From RUG14515 sp045117995 (GTDB lineage: Bacteria > Bacillota_I > Bacilli_A > RFN20 > CAG-826), in assembly GCA_045117995.1 (NCBI GenBank), contig JBGUOH010000003.1, positions 254,559-318,558 on the forward strand: a stretch of 64,000 nucleotides of DNA, written 5' to 3'. The number at the start of each line of letters is the position of its first letter. The stretch's first letter is position 1. Of this stretch, positions 25,629-34,301 are shown one piece after another. The position numbers and the translations under genes are program-made. Under the pieces are notes generated by a model that had not been told where the DNA came from, did no database searches, and saw only the letters and a list, made by a program, of their open reading frames with translations.

Positions 25629-26514
25629 TGCGACCAAAAGATTCGATGAAAAAGTCGCAGTTTCTTCCTTATCGTTAGATATTGAAAGTGGTGTCATTGG
25701 TCTTGTTGGCCAAAACGGCGCTGGTAAATCTACACTCCTTAGAATGATTGCTGGTGTCTATAGAACAGATGAAGGTGAAATCTTAATTGATTCGCTCCCA
25801 AGCACATCAAAAAGAAGCAAAGAATTAGTGTTCTTCCTTCCTGATGATCCATATGCTCCAATTAATAGCGACATCAATTCAGTTAAAGAGTTCTATCAAC
25901 TCTTTTACTTTGTGGATGAAGACATCTTCGATAATCTCATCGATAAATTCAATCTTCCAAGAAGAGTAAAGATCAATAAATTCTCCAAAGGTATGAGGCG
26001 TTTATTATTCATCGCTTTATCCTTATCAATTAGTTGCAGATATCTTCTTTTAGATGAAGCGTTTGATGGCTTAGACCCATTAGTGCTTGAAACAGTTAAA
26101 GAACAAATCGTCAGAATCTGCAAAGACAAAGAAAAAACAGTCGTGGTGTCATCCCATAACGTCACCGCTTTAGAAAAGCTTGTTGATAAGTTCGTCATTA
26201 TCCATGATGGTCGTTTATCTAATGATGGTGATTTAGATTCATTAGGTGAAACATTCATTAAATATCAAGCCATCTTTGATAAAGCATGTGATGAAGAAAC
26301 GCTTTTAGAATTAGGATTTAACGTCCTTTCTTATAGAAAAGCCGGTTCTATCCATAACTTCGTTATTAATAATAAAGAAAATAAAGATGTTGAGAAGATT
26401 CTCTCTACACTCAAACCATCATTGTTAGAAACCGTCGCTATCGACGCTAACGAAATCATCCTTTTACAAATGGCTATGGCCAATAAGGAGGACAAACATC
26501 ATGAAAAAGCTTAA
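25612..26514 (+). CDS. ABC transporter ATP-binding protein
   Basis: A 300-residue ATPase with Walker A GQNGAGKSTLL, a divergent signature FSKGMRRLL, Walker B YLLLDEAFDGLDP and switch His in SSHNV. The C-terminal 80 residues are a family-specific extension. GAGGAGG lies upstream. It pairs with the permease that follows; YtrA-regulated exporters of this kind often respond to cell-wall-active peptides, but the substrate here is not known. Confidence 0.85.
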   Translation: MIQINNATKRFDEKVAVSSLSLDIESGVIGLVGQNGAGKSTLLRMIAGVYRTDEGEILIDSLPSTSKRSKELVFFLPDDPYAPINSDINSVKEFYQLFYFVDEDIFDNLIDKFNLPRRVKINKFSKGMRRLLFIALSLSISCRYLLLDEAFDGLDPLVLETVKEQIVRICKDKEKTVVVSSHNVTALEKLVDKFVIIHDGRLSNDGDLDSLGETFIKYQAIFDKACDEETLLELGFNVLSYRKAGSIHNFVINNKENKDVEKILSTLKPSLLETVAIDANEIILLQMAMANKEDKHHEKA

Positions 26515-27646
26515 TTACGCTAAATATTTAATTTCTAGAGAGTGGTTACCTCTTTTCATAGTGTTCACCCTTATCGCCTTAGTTTCATACTTCTCATATT
26601 TGATGTCATTTAATCTATATGATCATTATAGTAGTGATGTCTCTTTAGCAGCCTTAACTGCGCCTATGATGGTATTCGCTATTGTCTTACCATTATTTGT
26701 CTTCAACTATAAGTATTCATTAAAAAGAGGCGACACGTACTATCAATTGCCTCTTAATCAAAGAGATTTAAAGAACACAAGAGTGCTAGCTGGTTTATTC
26801 ATTTTGGTTACCAGTTTCATTATTGCCTCATTATTACCATATATCGCCTTTGTGATTCGTTATATGTCCTCACCTGACCATATGAGATTATATGGACAAA
26901 CATATTTTAAATACTTTGTTCCCGCTCCATATTTAGGCGCAATTGCGGTTGGTTTAATCACAGTGGTCATTGAGTATTTCATCTCATGTGCCTTCTGTTC
27001 TTTAACAAGTAAGCCAATATCCGCACTAATAATTAACGTCTCGTTCCATTTAATTCTTGTTCTTTCCATGTATACGTTCTTCAACAGCATAGTTGACTTC
27101 CAAAATGCGATGGAATCTACTTATAGCTCTACTTATGATTATTATCAAGTCGCTCAGGTTTCTTTTGAATATTCACCAAGCGTGATGATTCTCATCAATT
27201 TACCAGATTACATTGCTCGTGCTTTCTCGTTTGATATTAAATATGAATTGCATGGATTTGATACAGACAGTTTCCAAAGAAACGTTTTAATAACCAACAT
27301 AGTTTTAGAACTAATGATTGGTGCTGCAGCATGTTTCTTCACGCTATTTAAGAAAGATGATAGTGGTGAAAGCTGTAATAATTACGGTTTCGCTAATAAG
27401 AAGTTGAACTCCCTATTCTTCTTATCAACAATCCCCGTTGCCTTCTATGCCCTCTCTACAGGTTATACCTTCGGATTTGAGGACATTCTCGGAACCGTAA
27501 TTGTTGCAGCGGCATATTACTTCTTGTTCGCTCTGTTTATTGGAACGTTCAAAATGCCAAATTATGCTTACGCAATAATAGGCACAATGTCTGGTGTGGT
27601 CATATTCGGCGATTTATTCTTCGCCATGGCCACAGGCAACTTATAA
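26501..27646 (+). CDS. ABC transporter permease, six or more helices
   Basis: A 381-residue hydrophobic protein with segments near residues 18-40, 50-70, 95-118, 145-170, 178-200, 265-285, 305-325 and 335-375. The N-terminal LKRGDTYYQLPLNQRDLKNT is typical of ABC-2 subunits of YtrC/YhcI type. The ATG overlaps the ATPase stop by 14 bases with AAGGAGG upstream. Together with the preceding two genes it forms a complete regulator-ATPase-permease operon. Confidence 0.8.
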   Translation: MKKLNYAKYLISREWLPLFIVFTLIALVSYFSYLMSFNLYDHYSSDVSLAALTAPMMVFAIVLPLFVFNYKYSLKRGDTYYQLPLNQRDLKNTRVLAGLFILVTSFIIASLLPYIAFVIRYMSSPDHMRLYGQTYFKYFVPAPYLGAIAVGLITVVIEYFISCAFCSLTSKPISALIINVSFHLILVLSMYTFFNSIVDFQNAMESTYSSTYDYYQVAQVSFEYSPSVMILINLPDYIARAFSFDIKYELHGFDTDSFQRNVLITNIVLELMIGAAACFFTLFKKDDSGESCNNYGFANKKLNSLFFLSTIPVAFYALSTGYTFGFEDILGTVIVAAAYYFLFALFIGTFKMPNYAYAIIGTMSGVVIFGDLFFAMATGNL

Positions 27647-27652
27647 TAAAAG

Positions 27653-27677
27653 AACTGGGGTTTCCCAGTTTTTTTAT
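27653..27677 (+). terminator. Terminator of the GntR-ABC operon
   Basis: AACTGGG pairs with CCCAGTT, followed by TTTTTT. It slightly overlaps the 3' end of the convergent HAD gene. Confidence 0.85.
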
Positions 27678-28381
27678 AGCCTTGCTAAGACCATATCCAT
27701 GATCTCTTTAAATGAGCCGTTCTTATATTGATTAATATCAACGTTATCAGGATTAAGTAAACAATCAGTTATTAAGTAGGTATCGATGCCTAAGGATAAT
27801 GCCACTGTATCTTCTCTAGCGTCATTACCAATCATCAAGCATTCCTCACCTTTAAGATTGTTTTTCTTTAATATCTCTTCATAGTATTTTGGATTTGGTT
27901 TACAGAATGATGAATTCTCATATGCACTGATGTATTTAAAGTCATCAGGATCTAAACCCGCCCATCTGATTCTTGCTTTAGTCGCAACGATTGGGAAGAT
28001 AGGATTAGAAGCAATAATTAATTCATATCCCTTGTCTTTTAATTGCTTAATGAATTTTTTCGCAAGTGGTTGAAAGCCACATGTATGACCTAAAGTAGGG
28101 AAGATGGTGTCATAGAACTCCACGAAGTTCTCTTTGTTTTCTTCTAATCTATCAGGATGGACTTCAATAAAAGCTTTCCAAAATAATTCTTCATTAGTTT
28201 GCGTTCCATCGTTTTTAATCATGGCTTTTGTGCCATACCAAATGACCTTTAAAAGTTCATCTAATGTATAGCCTAAATAGGCAATCTTTTTATAGATTGC
28301 ACCGAAGTATATTTTCTTGAAATACTCCTCGTCCATGGGGAGTAAAGTTCCGTCTAAATCGAATAAAATTGTCTTAATCAT
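27674..28381 (-). CDS. HAD-family phosphatase
   Basis: A 235-residue haloacid-dehalogenase hydrolase. Motif I is LFDLDGTLLP (nucleophile and acid/base Asp), motif II is IIASNP, motif III Lys lies near SSFCKPNPKYYEEI, and motif IV is MIGNDAREDTVAL. The helical C1 cap points to YjjG/nucleotidase or phosphoglycolate-type activity; the substrate cannot be fixed. The gene stands alone and is divergent from the metal transporter gene. Confidence 0.85.
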   Translation of the reverse strand: MIKTILFDLDGTLLPMDEEYFKKIYFGAIYKKIAYLGYTLDELLKVIWYGTKAMIKNDGTQTNEELFWKAFIEVHPDRLEENKENFVEFYDTIFPTLGHTCGFQPLAKKFIKQLKDKGYELIIASNPIFPIVATKARIRWAGLDPDDFKYISAYENSSFCKPNPKYYEEILKKNNLKGEECLMIGNDAREDTVALSLGIDTYLITDCLLNPDNVDINQYKNGSFKEIMDMVLARL

Positions 28382-28452
28382 GACAAGATTATTTCATTAT
28401 TATTATCGTTTGTCATCACAAAAATATTTTTTGTGTTACAATATGTAGCCGT

Positions 28453-29316
28453 ATGACTTGGGAATTATTTTTAGACATTTTATTAGACTCACTCAAAGAC
28501 AGCTTATTAGTCTTTGCGTTCGTGTTCTTTTTTCACGTAATTTTATCTTTTATTGAAACACCTGTTTCTAACTTTTTAATCAAAAGAAAGAAAACATCAC
28601 CAATCTTCGGTGCTTTATTTGGTTTAATCCCTCAATGTGGCACAAGTGTTATCGGTTCAGAATTATATATTAAAAAATATATTACAGTGGGTACATTAAT
28701 CGCTGTGTTCTTAAGCTGTAGTGATGAAGCCTTATTAGTGCTCCTAGGGGCATGGAATGAAAAGACTTTATATATCTTTCCTTTAATTGGCTTAAAACTC
28801 GTCTCAGGCATTCTCTTTGGTCTATTAATTGATTTTATTATTAGAAAACAAAAGGTTGTGGAAGTTGATCGTGTTGAAGAAGAACATGAATGCCACACAC
28901 ATCACCACGAGAACACACCTGCACACGCACATCTTATTCACCCATTAATTCACTCCGTTAAAGTCTTTATCTATATTTTCATTATCAACTTAGCATTAGG
29001 TACATTAATTGGTTTCATTGGCGAAGATAACTTCTCTAACTTCATGACCACAAACCGCTATTTAGCGCCTTTATTCTCATCAATCATTGGCTTAATTCCT
29101 AACTGCGCTTCTAGCTTATTAATTACTGAATTATTCGTTGATGGTCATTTATCATTTGGTGCTTTATTCGCCGGCTTATTAGTGAATTCTGGCTTAGGCC
29201 TCATGGTGCTTTTAAAAGAGAAATCCATGTTCAAGAAAACACTCTTTATTGTCGGTGCTTGCTTTATAATTGCCGTTGCTTTAGGCTATTTGACTTGTTT
29301 AATCGTGGGATTTTAG
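28453..29316 (+). CDS. ArsP_2-type putative metal (manganese/heavy metal) transporter
   Basis: A 287-residue membrane protein with two homologous halves, each carrying a glycine/proline motif: GLIPQCGTSVIGSELY and GLIPNCASSLLITELF. A histidine-rich cytoplasmic loop (HECHTHHHENTPAHAHLIH) joins them, a likely metal-sensing or chelating segment. This matches the ArsP_2 group often named putative manganese transporter. It precedes an ArsR repressor and a P1B ATPase, so it belongs to a metal-efflux cluster. TACAAT at 28437 with an extended TG lies ten bases before the ATG, leaving almost no leader. Confidence 0.75.
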   Translation: MTWELFLDILLDSLKDSLLVFAFVFFFHVILSFIETPVSNFLIKRKKTSPIFGALFGLIPQCGTSVIGSELYIKKYITVGTLIAVFLSCSDEALLVLLGAWNEKTLYIFPLIGLKLVSGILFGLLIDFIIRKQKVVEVDRVEEEHECHTHHHENTPAHAHLIHPLIHSVKVFIYIFIINLALGTLIGFIGEDNFSNFMTTNRYLAPLFSSIIGLIPNCASSLLITELFVDGHLSFGALFAGLLVNSGLGLMVLLKEKSMFKKTLFIVGACFIIAVALGYLTCLIVGF

Positions 29317-29338
29317 TCTCTGACTAACTGAACACTAT

Positions 29339-29354
29339 ATGAACAGTCATTCAT
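29339..29354. promoter_or_regulatory. Candidate ArsR/SmtB operator 1
   Basis: ATGAACAGTCATTCAT, an imperfect palindrome with the TGAACA...TTCA arrangement of SmtB/CzrA-type operators, about 20 bases upstream of the -35 box. Confidence 0.55.
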
Positions 29355-29361
29355 TTTTTAA

Positions 29362-29390
29362 TTGCAAATATGAACGAACATTCATATAAT
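29362..29390 (+). promoter_or_regulatory. ArsR promoter with embedded operator 2
   Basis: TTGCAA (29362-29367), 17-base spacer, TATAAT (29385-29390). The spacer is filled by the palindrome ATATGAACGAACATTCATAT (29368-29387), placed to block RNA polymerase when the repressor is metal-free. Confidence 0.75.
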
Positions 29391-29407
29391 AATCCCGGTG
29401 ATAAAAT

Positions 29408-29773
29408 ATGAAAGACGTTAAATTAACTACGATTAAAAAAATGGAAAGCTTGCTAGAAACCGCAAGCGACAGCACAAGATTAAAGATCATGCTCGCCCTC
29501 CTCGATGATGATGAATGCGAATGTGAAGAATGTAACTGTGGTGTTTGTGAATCATTAAACTGCATGATTGAAAAATGTGTTAATGATATCGCGATGGAAA
29601 TAGGGGCTTCTCAATCTTTAGTGAGCCATCAACTCAAAGTCTTAAAAGATGCTGATTTAGTGAGAACCCGCAAAGAGAAGACCAAAGTCTATTACTCATT
29701 AAAGGATAGACATATCCGCTTACTTTTAGGCGTAGCGTATGAACACGTCATGGAGGGAGAGGAAAATGATTAA
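29408..29773 (+). CDS. ArsR/SmtB-family metal-responsive repressor with Cys-rich insert
   Basis: A 121-residue winged-helix repressor (DIAMEIGASQSLVSHQLKVLKDADLVRTRKE). Near residues 35-58, where CadC-like proteins carry the ELCVCD site, it has an acidic, cysteine-rich insertion: ECECEECNCGVCESLNC and a further Cys in MIEKC. The C-terminal DRHIRLLLGVAYEHV resembles the alpha-5 metal site (D..H...H) of CzrA. It may therefore sense two kinds of metal. Its stop overlaps the ATPase start. Confidence 0.85.
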   Translation: MKDVKLTTIKKMESLLETASDSTRLKIMLALLDDDECECEECNCGVCESLNCMIEKCVNDIAMEIGASQSLVSHQLKVLKDADLVRTRKEKTKVYYSLKDRHIRLLLGVAYEHVMEGEEND

Positions 29774-32156
29774 GAAAACTTATCATATCTCTGGCTTCGA
29801 CTGCCCAATGTGCGCGAAGAAGTCAGAAACACATTTAGGTAAACACGAACAAATCGATTACTGCCATATCGATTTTTCTACGAATAAATTATTCATTACA
29901 TACAAAAATGAACCATTAAGCGTGGATGAAATCAAAAGCATTATCGCAGAAGTGGAAAGCGATCCGCTTGATATTCATGATTTAGAAAAGAAAAACGTTA
30001 AGAAAACATATCACATTTCTGGCTTTGATTGCCCAATGTGCGCAAAGAAATCTGAAGAGCATCTTGCAAAGCAAGAAGGTATTGAATCTTGCCATATTGA
30101 CTTCTCCACGAACAAGATGTTCATCACATACACAAATAAGGCACACACCGTGGAACAAATCGCTAAAGCAATTGCCCAAGTGGAAAGTGATCCATTAGAC
30201 ATTAAAGAATTAGAAGGTAAGAGAGAAGAACATAAAGAAAGACTCTTTACCAAAGGTATGTGGTTCTTATTAGCGAGAGTCTTATTTGCTGTTATTGTCT
30301 TACTTGTTAACTTATTAGTCTTTGAACATTTTGATAACAGTGGCTGGATTAGATTTGCTATCTATACCGCTACAACAGTGTTATTAACATATGATGTGAC
30401 ATGGCGTGTTATTCTTCATATTAAAAACAGAAGAAACATCATTGACCATAACTTATTAATTACTATCGCAGTATTAGGTGCAACCGCTTTAGCGGTTATC
30501 TACCTCTTAGAAGGAGGAGCGGAACATGGTGTCCACTTCGCTATGGAAGGTATGATGGTTGTGGGTTTATTCCAAGTTGGTCAAATCGTTGAGAAAGTCG
30601 CCACTAATAGAAGTAAATTAGCGGTTATGAACGCCATTCAATTAAGAGTGGAATACGCTAACTTATTAAAAGATGGAGAAATTAGTAAAGTTGAACCAGA
30701 ACAATTAGAGATTGGTGACAACGTCGTTGTCAGCGCTGGTGAAATGATCCCTGTTGATGGTGAAGTTGTAGCTGGTTCTGCTTATGTTGATAAATCAAGC
30801 TTAACTGGTGAATTTGTCCCAGTCTTAGCTGATATAAATGATAAAGATGTTTTAGCGGGTTGCCTCGTTAAAACAGGTTCTATCACCATTAAGGTGAACA
30901 AGAAATATGAAGATAGTGCAGTTGCTAAAATTATTGAACTTATTAGCAATAGTGGTGAAAAGAAATCCAAAGCGGATGAATTCATCGCAAAATTCGCTAA
31001 ATGGTACACACCAGCTATCGTTGTATTATCTGCTTTAGTACTTCTTATCGGTGGTCTTATTACCAAAGACTGGAGAGATTACGTAGTAAGAGGCTTAGAA
31101 ATTTTAGTGACAGGTTGTCCATGCGCTATCGTCATCTCTGTCCCACTTGCTTATTTCGCTAGTATTGGTTTAGCAAGTAAGAGAGGTATTGTCATTAAAG
31201 GCACTAACTACTTAGATCAATTAAACAATGTCGACAAAATCGTAACCGATAAAACTGGGACATTAACACACGGTGTCTTCTCTATTCAAAAGATTGCTAA
31301 TGAAGATGGTGTTAGTGAAGAAGAATTATTAAATGCTTTATACGTTGCTGAATGCTTATCCACTCACCCAATTGCTAAAGCAATCTGCCATGATGTGGAT
31401 GTCAAAGCCCTTGCCGCTAAACAAGTTGATTATCAAGAAATCGCTGGTTATGGTGTCCGTACAACTTATGAAGGCGAAACCATCCTTGCGGGTAATGCCC
31501 AATTTATGAGAGATAATGGTGTGCTTTCTATCAATGAAGATGCGATTGGAACCATCGTTCACTGTAAGAAAGGTGATAAATATCTTGGCTATATTGTCTT
31601 ATACGATGAAGTGAAGTCAGAGGCTTATGATATGGTGAGACTTCTCCATAAGGAGAAAAAAGGTGTTGTCCTTCTCACTGGTGATAAGAAAGAAAATGCT
31701 GAATTCATTATGAAAGAATTAGGCATTGACCGTGTCTATAGCGAATTAACACCAGATCAAAAGACTGAAATCTTAGAAAAAGAAATGTCAGTGACAAATA
31801 AAGCTGTTGCCTTCGTTGGTGATGGTATCAACGACGCACCAAGCATTATGCGTGCGGATGTTGGTATGGCCATGGGTGCAATTGGTAGTGATATCGCTGT
31901 GGAAAACGCCGATGTCGTAATTATGAACGATAATCCTGCTAAAGTTTATGAAGCTGTGAAGATTGCTAGAATTGCTAGACATACCGCTATCTTCAATATT
32001 GTCTTCGCCTTATTGGTCAAATTAGCAGTAGCGATTCTCGTTCTCATCCCAACCTTAAATATCCCAATGATTGTTCCAGTCATCGCGGATACAGGGTTAA
32101 CCGTTGTCTTAGTGATTAATTCCTTATTAATTCTCTACCGTAAATTATCAAAATAA
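29766..32156 (+). CDS. P1B-type heavy-metal ATPase (Zn/Cd/Pb), two HMA domains
   Basis: A 796-residue metal-exporting ATPase. Two N-terminal metal-binding domains carry GFDCPMC (Cys13/16 and Cys89/92) and are near-identical over a 76-residue period, a recent tandem duplication. Then come eight helices, TGE (347-349), the transmembrane CPC motif (451-453) of Zn/Cd exporters, the phosphorylated Asp495 in DKTGTL, and GDGINDAP. The ATG at 29766 lies inside the repressor's 3' end behind GGAGAGG, so the two are co-translated. Confidence 0.92.
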   Translation: MIKKTYHISGFDCPMCAKKSETHLGKHEQIDYCHIDFSTNKLFITYKNEPLSVDEIKSIIAEVESDPLDIHDLEKKNVKKTYHISGFDCPMCAKKSEEHLAKQEGIESCHIDFSTNKMFITYTNKAHTVEQIAKAIAQVESDPLDIKELEGKREEHKERLFTKGMWFLLARVLFAVIVLLVNLLVFEHFDNSGWIRFAIYTATTVLLTYDVTWRVILHIKNRRNIIDHNLLITIAVLGATALAVIYLLEGGAEHGVHFAMEGMMVVGLFQVGQIVEKVATNRSKLAVMNAIQLRVEYANLLKDGEISKVEPEQLEIGDNVVVSAGEMIPVDGEVVAGSAYVDKSSLTGEFVPVLADINDKDVLAGCLVKTGSITIKVNKKYEDSAVAKIIELISNSGEKKSKADEFIAKFAKWYTPAIVVLSALVLLIGGLITKDWRDYVVRGLEILVTGCPCAIVISVPLAYFASIGLASKRGIVIKGTNYLDQLNNVDKIVTDKTGTLTHGVFSIQKIANEDGVSEEELLNALYVAECLSTHPIAKAICHDVDVKALAAKQVDYQEIAGYGVRTTYEGETILAGNAQFMRDNGVLSINEDAIGTIVHCKKGDKYLGYIVLYDEVKSEAYDMVRLLHKEKKGVVLLTGDKKENAEFIMKELGIDRVYSELTPDQKTEILEKEMSVTNKAVAFVGDGINDAPSIMRADVGMAMGAIGSDIAVENADVVIMNDNPAKVYEAVKIARIARHTAIFNIVFALLVKLAVAILVLIPTLNIPMIVPVIADTGLTVVLVINSLLILYRKLSK

Positions 32157-32171
32157 GCTACACGGTATATA

Positions 32172-32209
32172 AAAAAGCACGTATCTCTAGCATGTGGTAC
32201 GTGCTTTTT
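32172..32209. terminator. Bidirectional terminator between ATPase and deoD
   Basis: AAAAAGCACGTA pairs with TACGTGCTTTTT; T runs follow in both directions, serving the two convergent genes. Confidence 0.85.
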
Positions 32210-32227
32210 GTTTGGACGGTTTTGAAA

Positions 32228-32947
32228 TTATTTAGCGAACTTTTCAGCGGCTTCAATACCGATTTCAATCATTCTTAATAAACCGTTTTGTCTTTGTTCT
32301 GGGGTGAGTTCTTCTTTAATTAAGAATGAATCACTAACGGTTAATAAGCAGAGAGCTTTCTTCTTTAATTTTGCAGCGTTGCAGTAAAGTGAGAAAGCTT
32401 CCATTTCGACCGCTAAGACATTCATGTCAGCCCATTTCTTCCAGCCTTCTTTATCGGAATTGTAGAAGACATCGCTGGAGAGAACGTTGCCAACGTGAAC
32501 TGGAATGTTTTTCTTTCTAGCAGCGTTGACAGCAGCTTCCATAACATCGAAGTCTGCACTTGCGGAATAGTGACCATTTAATCCATATTGGTGGACCCAG
32601 TTACTATCTGTAGAAGCAGCGCTTCCGACAATGATATCAAATAGATTGATATTTTCTTGATAGGCACCGCATGTACCGACACGGATGATCACATCCACGT
32701 CATAACGGCTATATAATTCGTAGGAGTAGATACCAATAGATGGCATACCCATACCTGAAGCCATGACGCTGATCTTTTTACCGTTTTTGGTATAACCGGT
32801 GTAACCGTAAATATTTCTAACGCTTGTGACTAATTTAACATCGTGGAGATAAGTATCTGCAATTAATTTGGCTCTTAATGGATCGCCAGGCATTAATACG
32901 ACGTTAGCAAAATCGCCAGGATTGGCGCTATTATGTGGTGTAGGCAT
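32228..32947 (-). CDS. deoD: purine-nucleoside phosphorylase, DeoD type
   Basis: A 239-residue cytoplasmic hexameric-type phosphorylase converting purine (deoxy)nucleosides to base and sugar 1-phosphate. Recognisable are the N-terminal MPTPHNSANPGDFA, MPGDPLRAKLIA, the phosphate-site RVGTCGAYQ, the ribose-site MNVLAVEMEAFSLY, and LLTVSDSF. Length matches the family. The gene is monocistronic; GGGGAAA lies just before the ATG. It would complete salvage of nucleosides made by the surface nucleotidase at 13.6 kb. Confidence 0.93.
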   Translation of the reverse strand: MPTPHNSANPGDFANVVLMPGDPLRAKLIADTYLHDVKLVTSVRNIYGYTGYTKNGKKISVMASGMGMPSIGIYSYELYSRYDVDVIIRVGTCGAYQENINLFDIIVGSAASTDSNWVHQYGLNGHYSASADFDVMEAAVNAARKKNIPVHVGNVLSSDVFYNSDKEGWKKWADMNVLAVEMEAFSLYCNAAKLKKKALCLLTVSDSFLIKEELTPEQRQNGLLRMIEIGIEAAEKFAK

Positions 32948-33013
32948 AGTTTATTTCCCCTTTTCCGTAACTATCATACAAAAAAACATAATGTTTCTCA
33001 ATAGAGAATGTCT

Positions 33014-33042
33014 TTGACCTTACGGGTATAAATCGTTACAAT
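33014..33042 (+). promoter_or_regulatory. Consensus promoter giving a leaderless transcript
   Basis: TTGACC (33014-33019), exactly 17 bases, TACAAT (33037-33042). Six bases later is the ATG at 33049, where transcription should begin. Confidence 0.75.
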
Positions 33043-33048
33043 ATCAGC

Positions 33049-33429
33049 ATGAAAGAAGTTAAACTCAATCAAACTTATTACAAAGTTCTTATCACTATCA
33101 AAGCATTAAACGACTTACATTATTACCCATTAAATGAAGGCATCTACAAGATTCTTGTGGGCGTTGTTGATGATGAAACTAAGCCATTTATTGACATGGA
33201 TTGTTTTGGAACATTAATCTCATTCACCAGCAAAAAGGTGTGCCGTTTAACCATGATGTTATTCCGTTATGGCTATTTAGGTAGAGTGTTTGATACAAAT
33301 ACTAAAAAACTCTATTTCTCTTTAACCGACAAAGGTCTAGAAGCAACAGAGGAATTTCTTAAAAAACACAAAAAGCCATTTGCGAGAAGAAGTAAGAATA
33401 ATTCACCAACAATCGTCAAAATCGACTAG
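33049..33429 (+). CDS. small winged-helix-like protein, possibly RQC-like
   Basis: A 126-residue basic protein. The order of helices and the wing-like KKLYFSLTDKGLEATEEFLKK suggest a winged helix; SFTSKKVCRLTMMLFRYGYLGRV vaguely recalls RQC or MarR recognition segments, but I cannot name a family. The strong promoter ends six bases before the ATG and no ribosome site is possible, so translation should be leaderless. It is a single gene between deoD and cdaA. Confidence 0.6.
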   Translation: MKEVKLNQTYYKVLITIKALNDLHYYPLNEGIYKILVGVVDDETKPFIDMDCFGTLISFTSKKVCRLTMMLFRYGYLGRVFDTNTKKLYFSLTDKGLEATEEFLKKHKKPFARRSKNNSPTIVKID

Positions 33430-33515
33430 TTTTACTCTACATTTCGTACATATTGTTGAAAATATATTTGAAAATATAATATCATAATTATGCACTGATT
33501 TTTGGAGGTAGGGTT

Positions 33516-34301
33516 ATGGTTGAATTTATTTGGGATCATTTAAAACCGGTCAATTTTATTATTGCTTTGATTTTGGTGATTGTCGTTCATGCCTTAGCTT
33601 TATTCATTCTCTTTAAAGTCGCGAAGCGTAAAGTGACATTTGCGTTCTACGGTGTTTGCACTGGTGTTTTCTTTGTTGGATTCATCTTTGATTTAGTTAC
33701 TGTTTGCATTATTATGGGCTTTATCTCCGCAGCCTGTATGGCCGCAGCATTCTTCGCTAACTTAGGTGACTTAAGAAAATTCATTGCCAACCCATTCTCC
33801 CGTCCAGTTGCTAAAGCCGGTAACTTCGGTATTGAAAAAATCTACGATTCACAACTTTTATATAAGAACATTGAAACTGCAGTTATTTCATTAAGTAATG
33901 CCCGTATCGGCGCCATTATGACATTTGAAAAGAACACAGACTTAAAAGATATTATGAAAAATGGTGTCCCAGTTCACGCTCCAGTGACACCAGAAATTTT
34001 AATGACAATCTTCTACCCAGGCACACGTTTACACGATGGTGCAGTAGTTATTCATGGTAATGAAATTGTTGCCGCTAGTGTCTTCTTCACCCCAACAACA
34101 AAACCATTCGCTGGTAAGTATGGTTCTCGTCATAGAGCCGCCATTGGTGTTAGTGAAGTTTCTGATGCAGTGACAGTCGTTGTTTCTGAAGAAACAGGCC
34201 GTATTTCCTTCGCTGTTAATGGTGACTTAGAAGCGGTTAATCAAACCAATTTCCGCCGTGTATTTGAAACTTACATGAGTGATAACTCATCTGAGGAATA
34301 A
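33516..34301 (+). CDS. cdaA: diadenylate cyclase CdaA (c-di-AMP synthase)
   Basis: A 261-residue membrane-bound diadenylate cyclase making the essential messenger c-di-AMP, which controls potassium and osmotic balance. Three N-terminal helices (to about residue 80) precede a DisA_N/DAC domain with the catalytic LHDGAVVI (Asp174-Gly-Ala) and GSRHRAAIG (Arg205-His-Arg). TTTGGAGG is upstream. The usual partner cdaR (YbbR domains) does not follow; instead a Nudix gene overlaps the stop by one base. Confidence 0.9.
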   Translation: MVEFIWDHLKPVNFIIALILVIVVHALALFILFKVAKRKVTFAFYGVCTGVFFVGFIFDLVTVCIIMGFISAACMAAAFFANLGDLRKFIANPFSRPVAKAGNFGIEKIYDSQLLYKNIETAVISLSNARIGAIMTFEKNTDLKDIMKNGVPVHAPVTPEILMTIFYPGTRLHDGAVVIHGNEIVAASVFFTPTTKPFAGKYGSRHRAAIGVSEVSDAVTVVVSEETGRISFAVNGDLEAVNQTNFRRVFETYMSDNSSEE

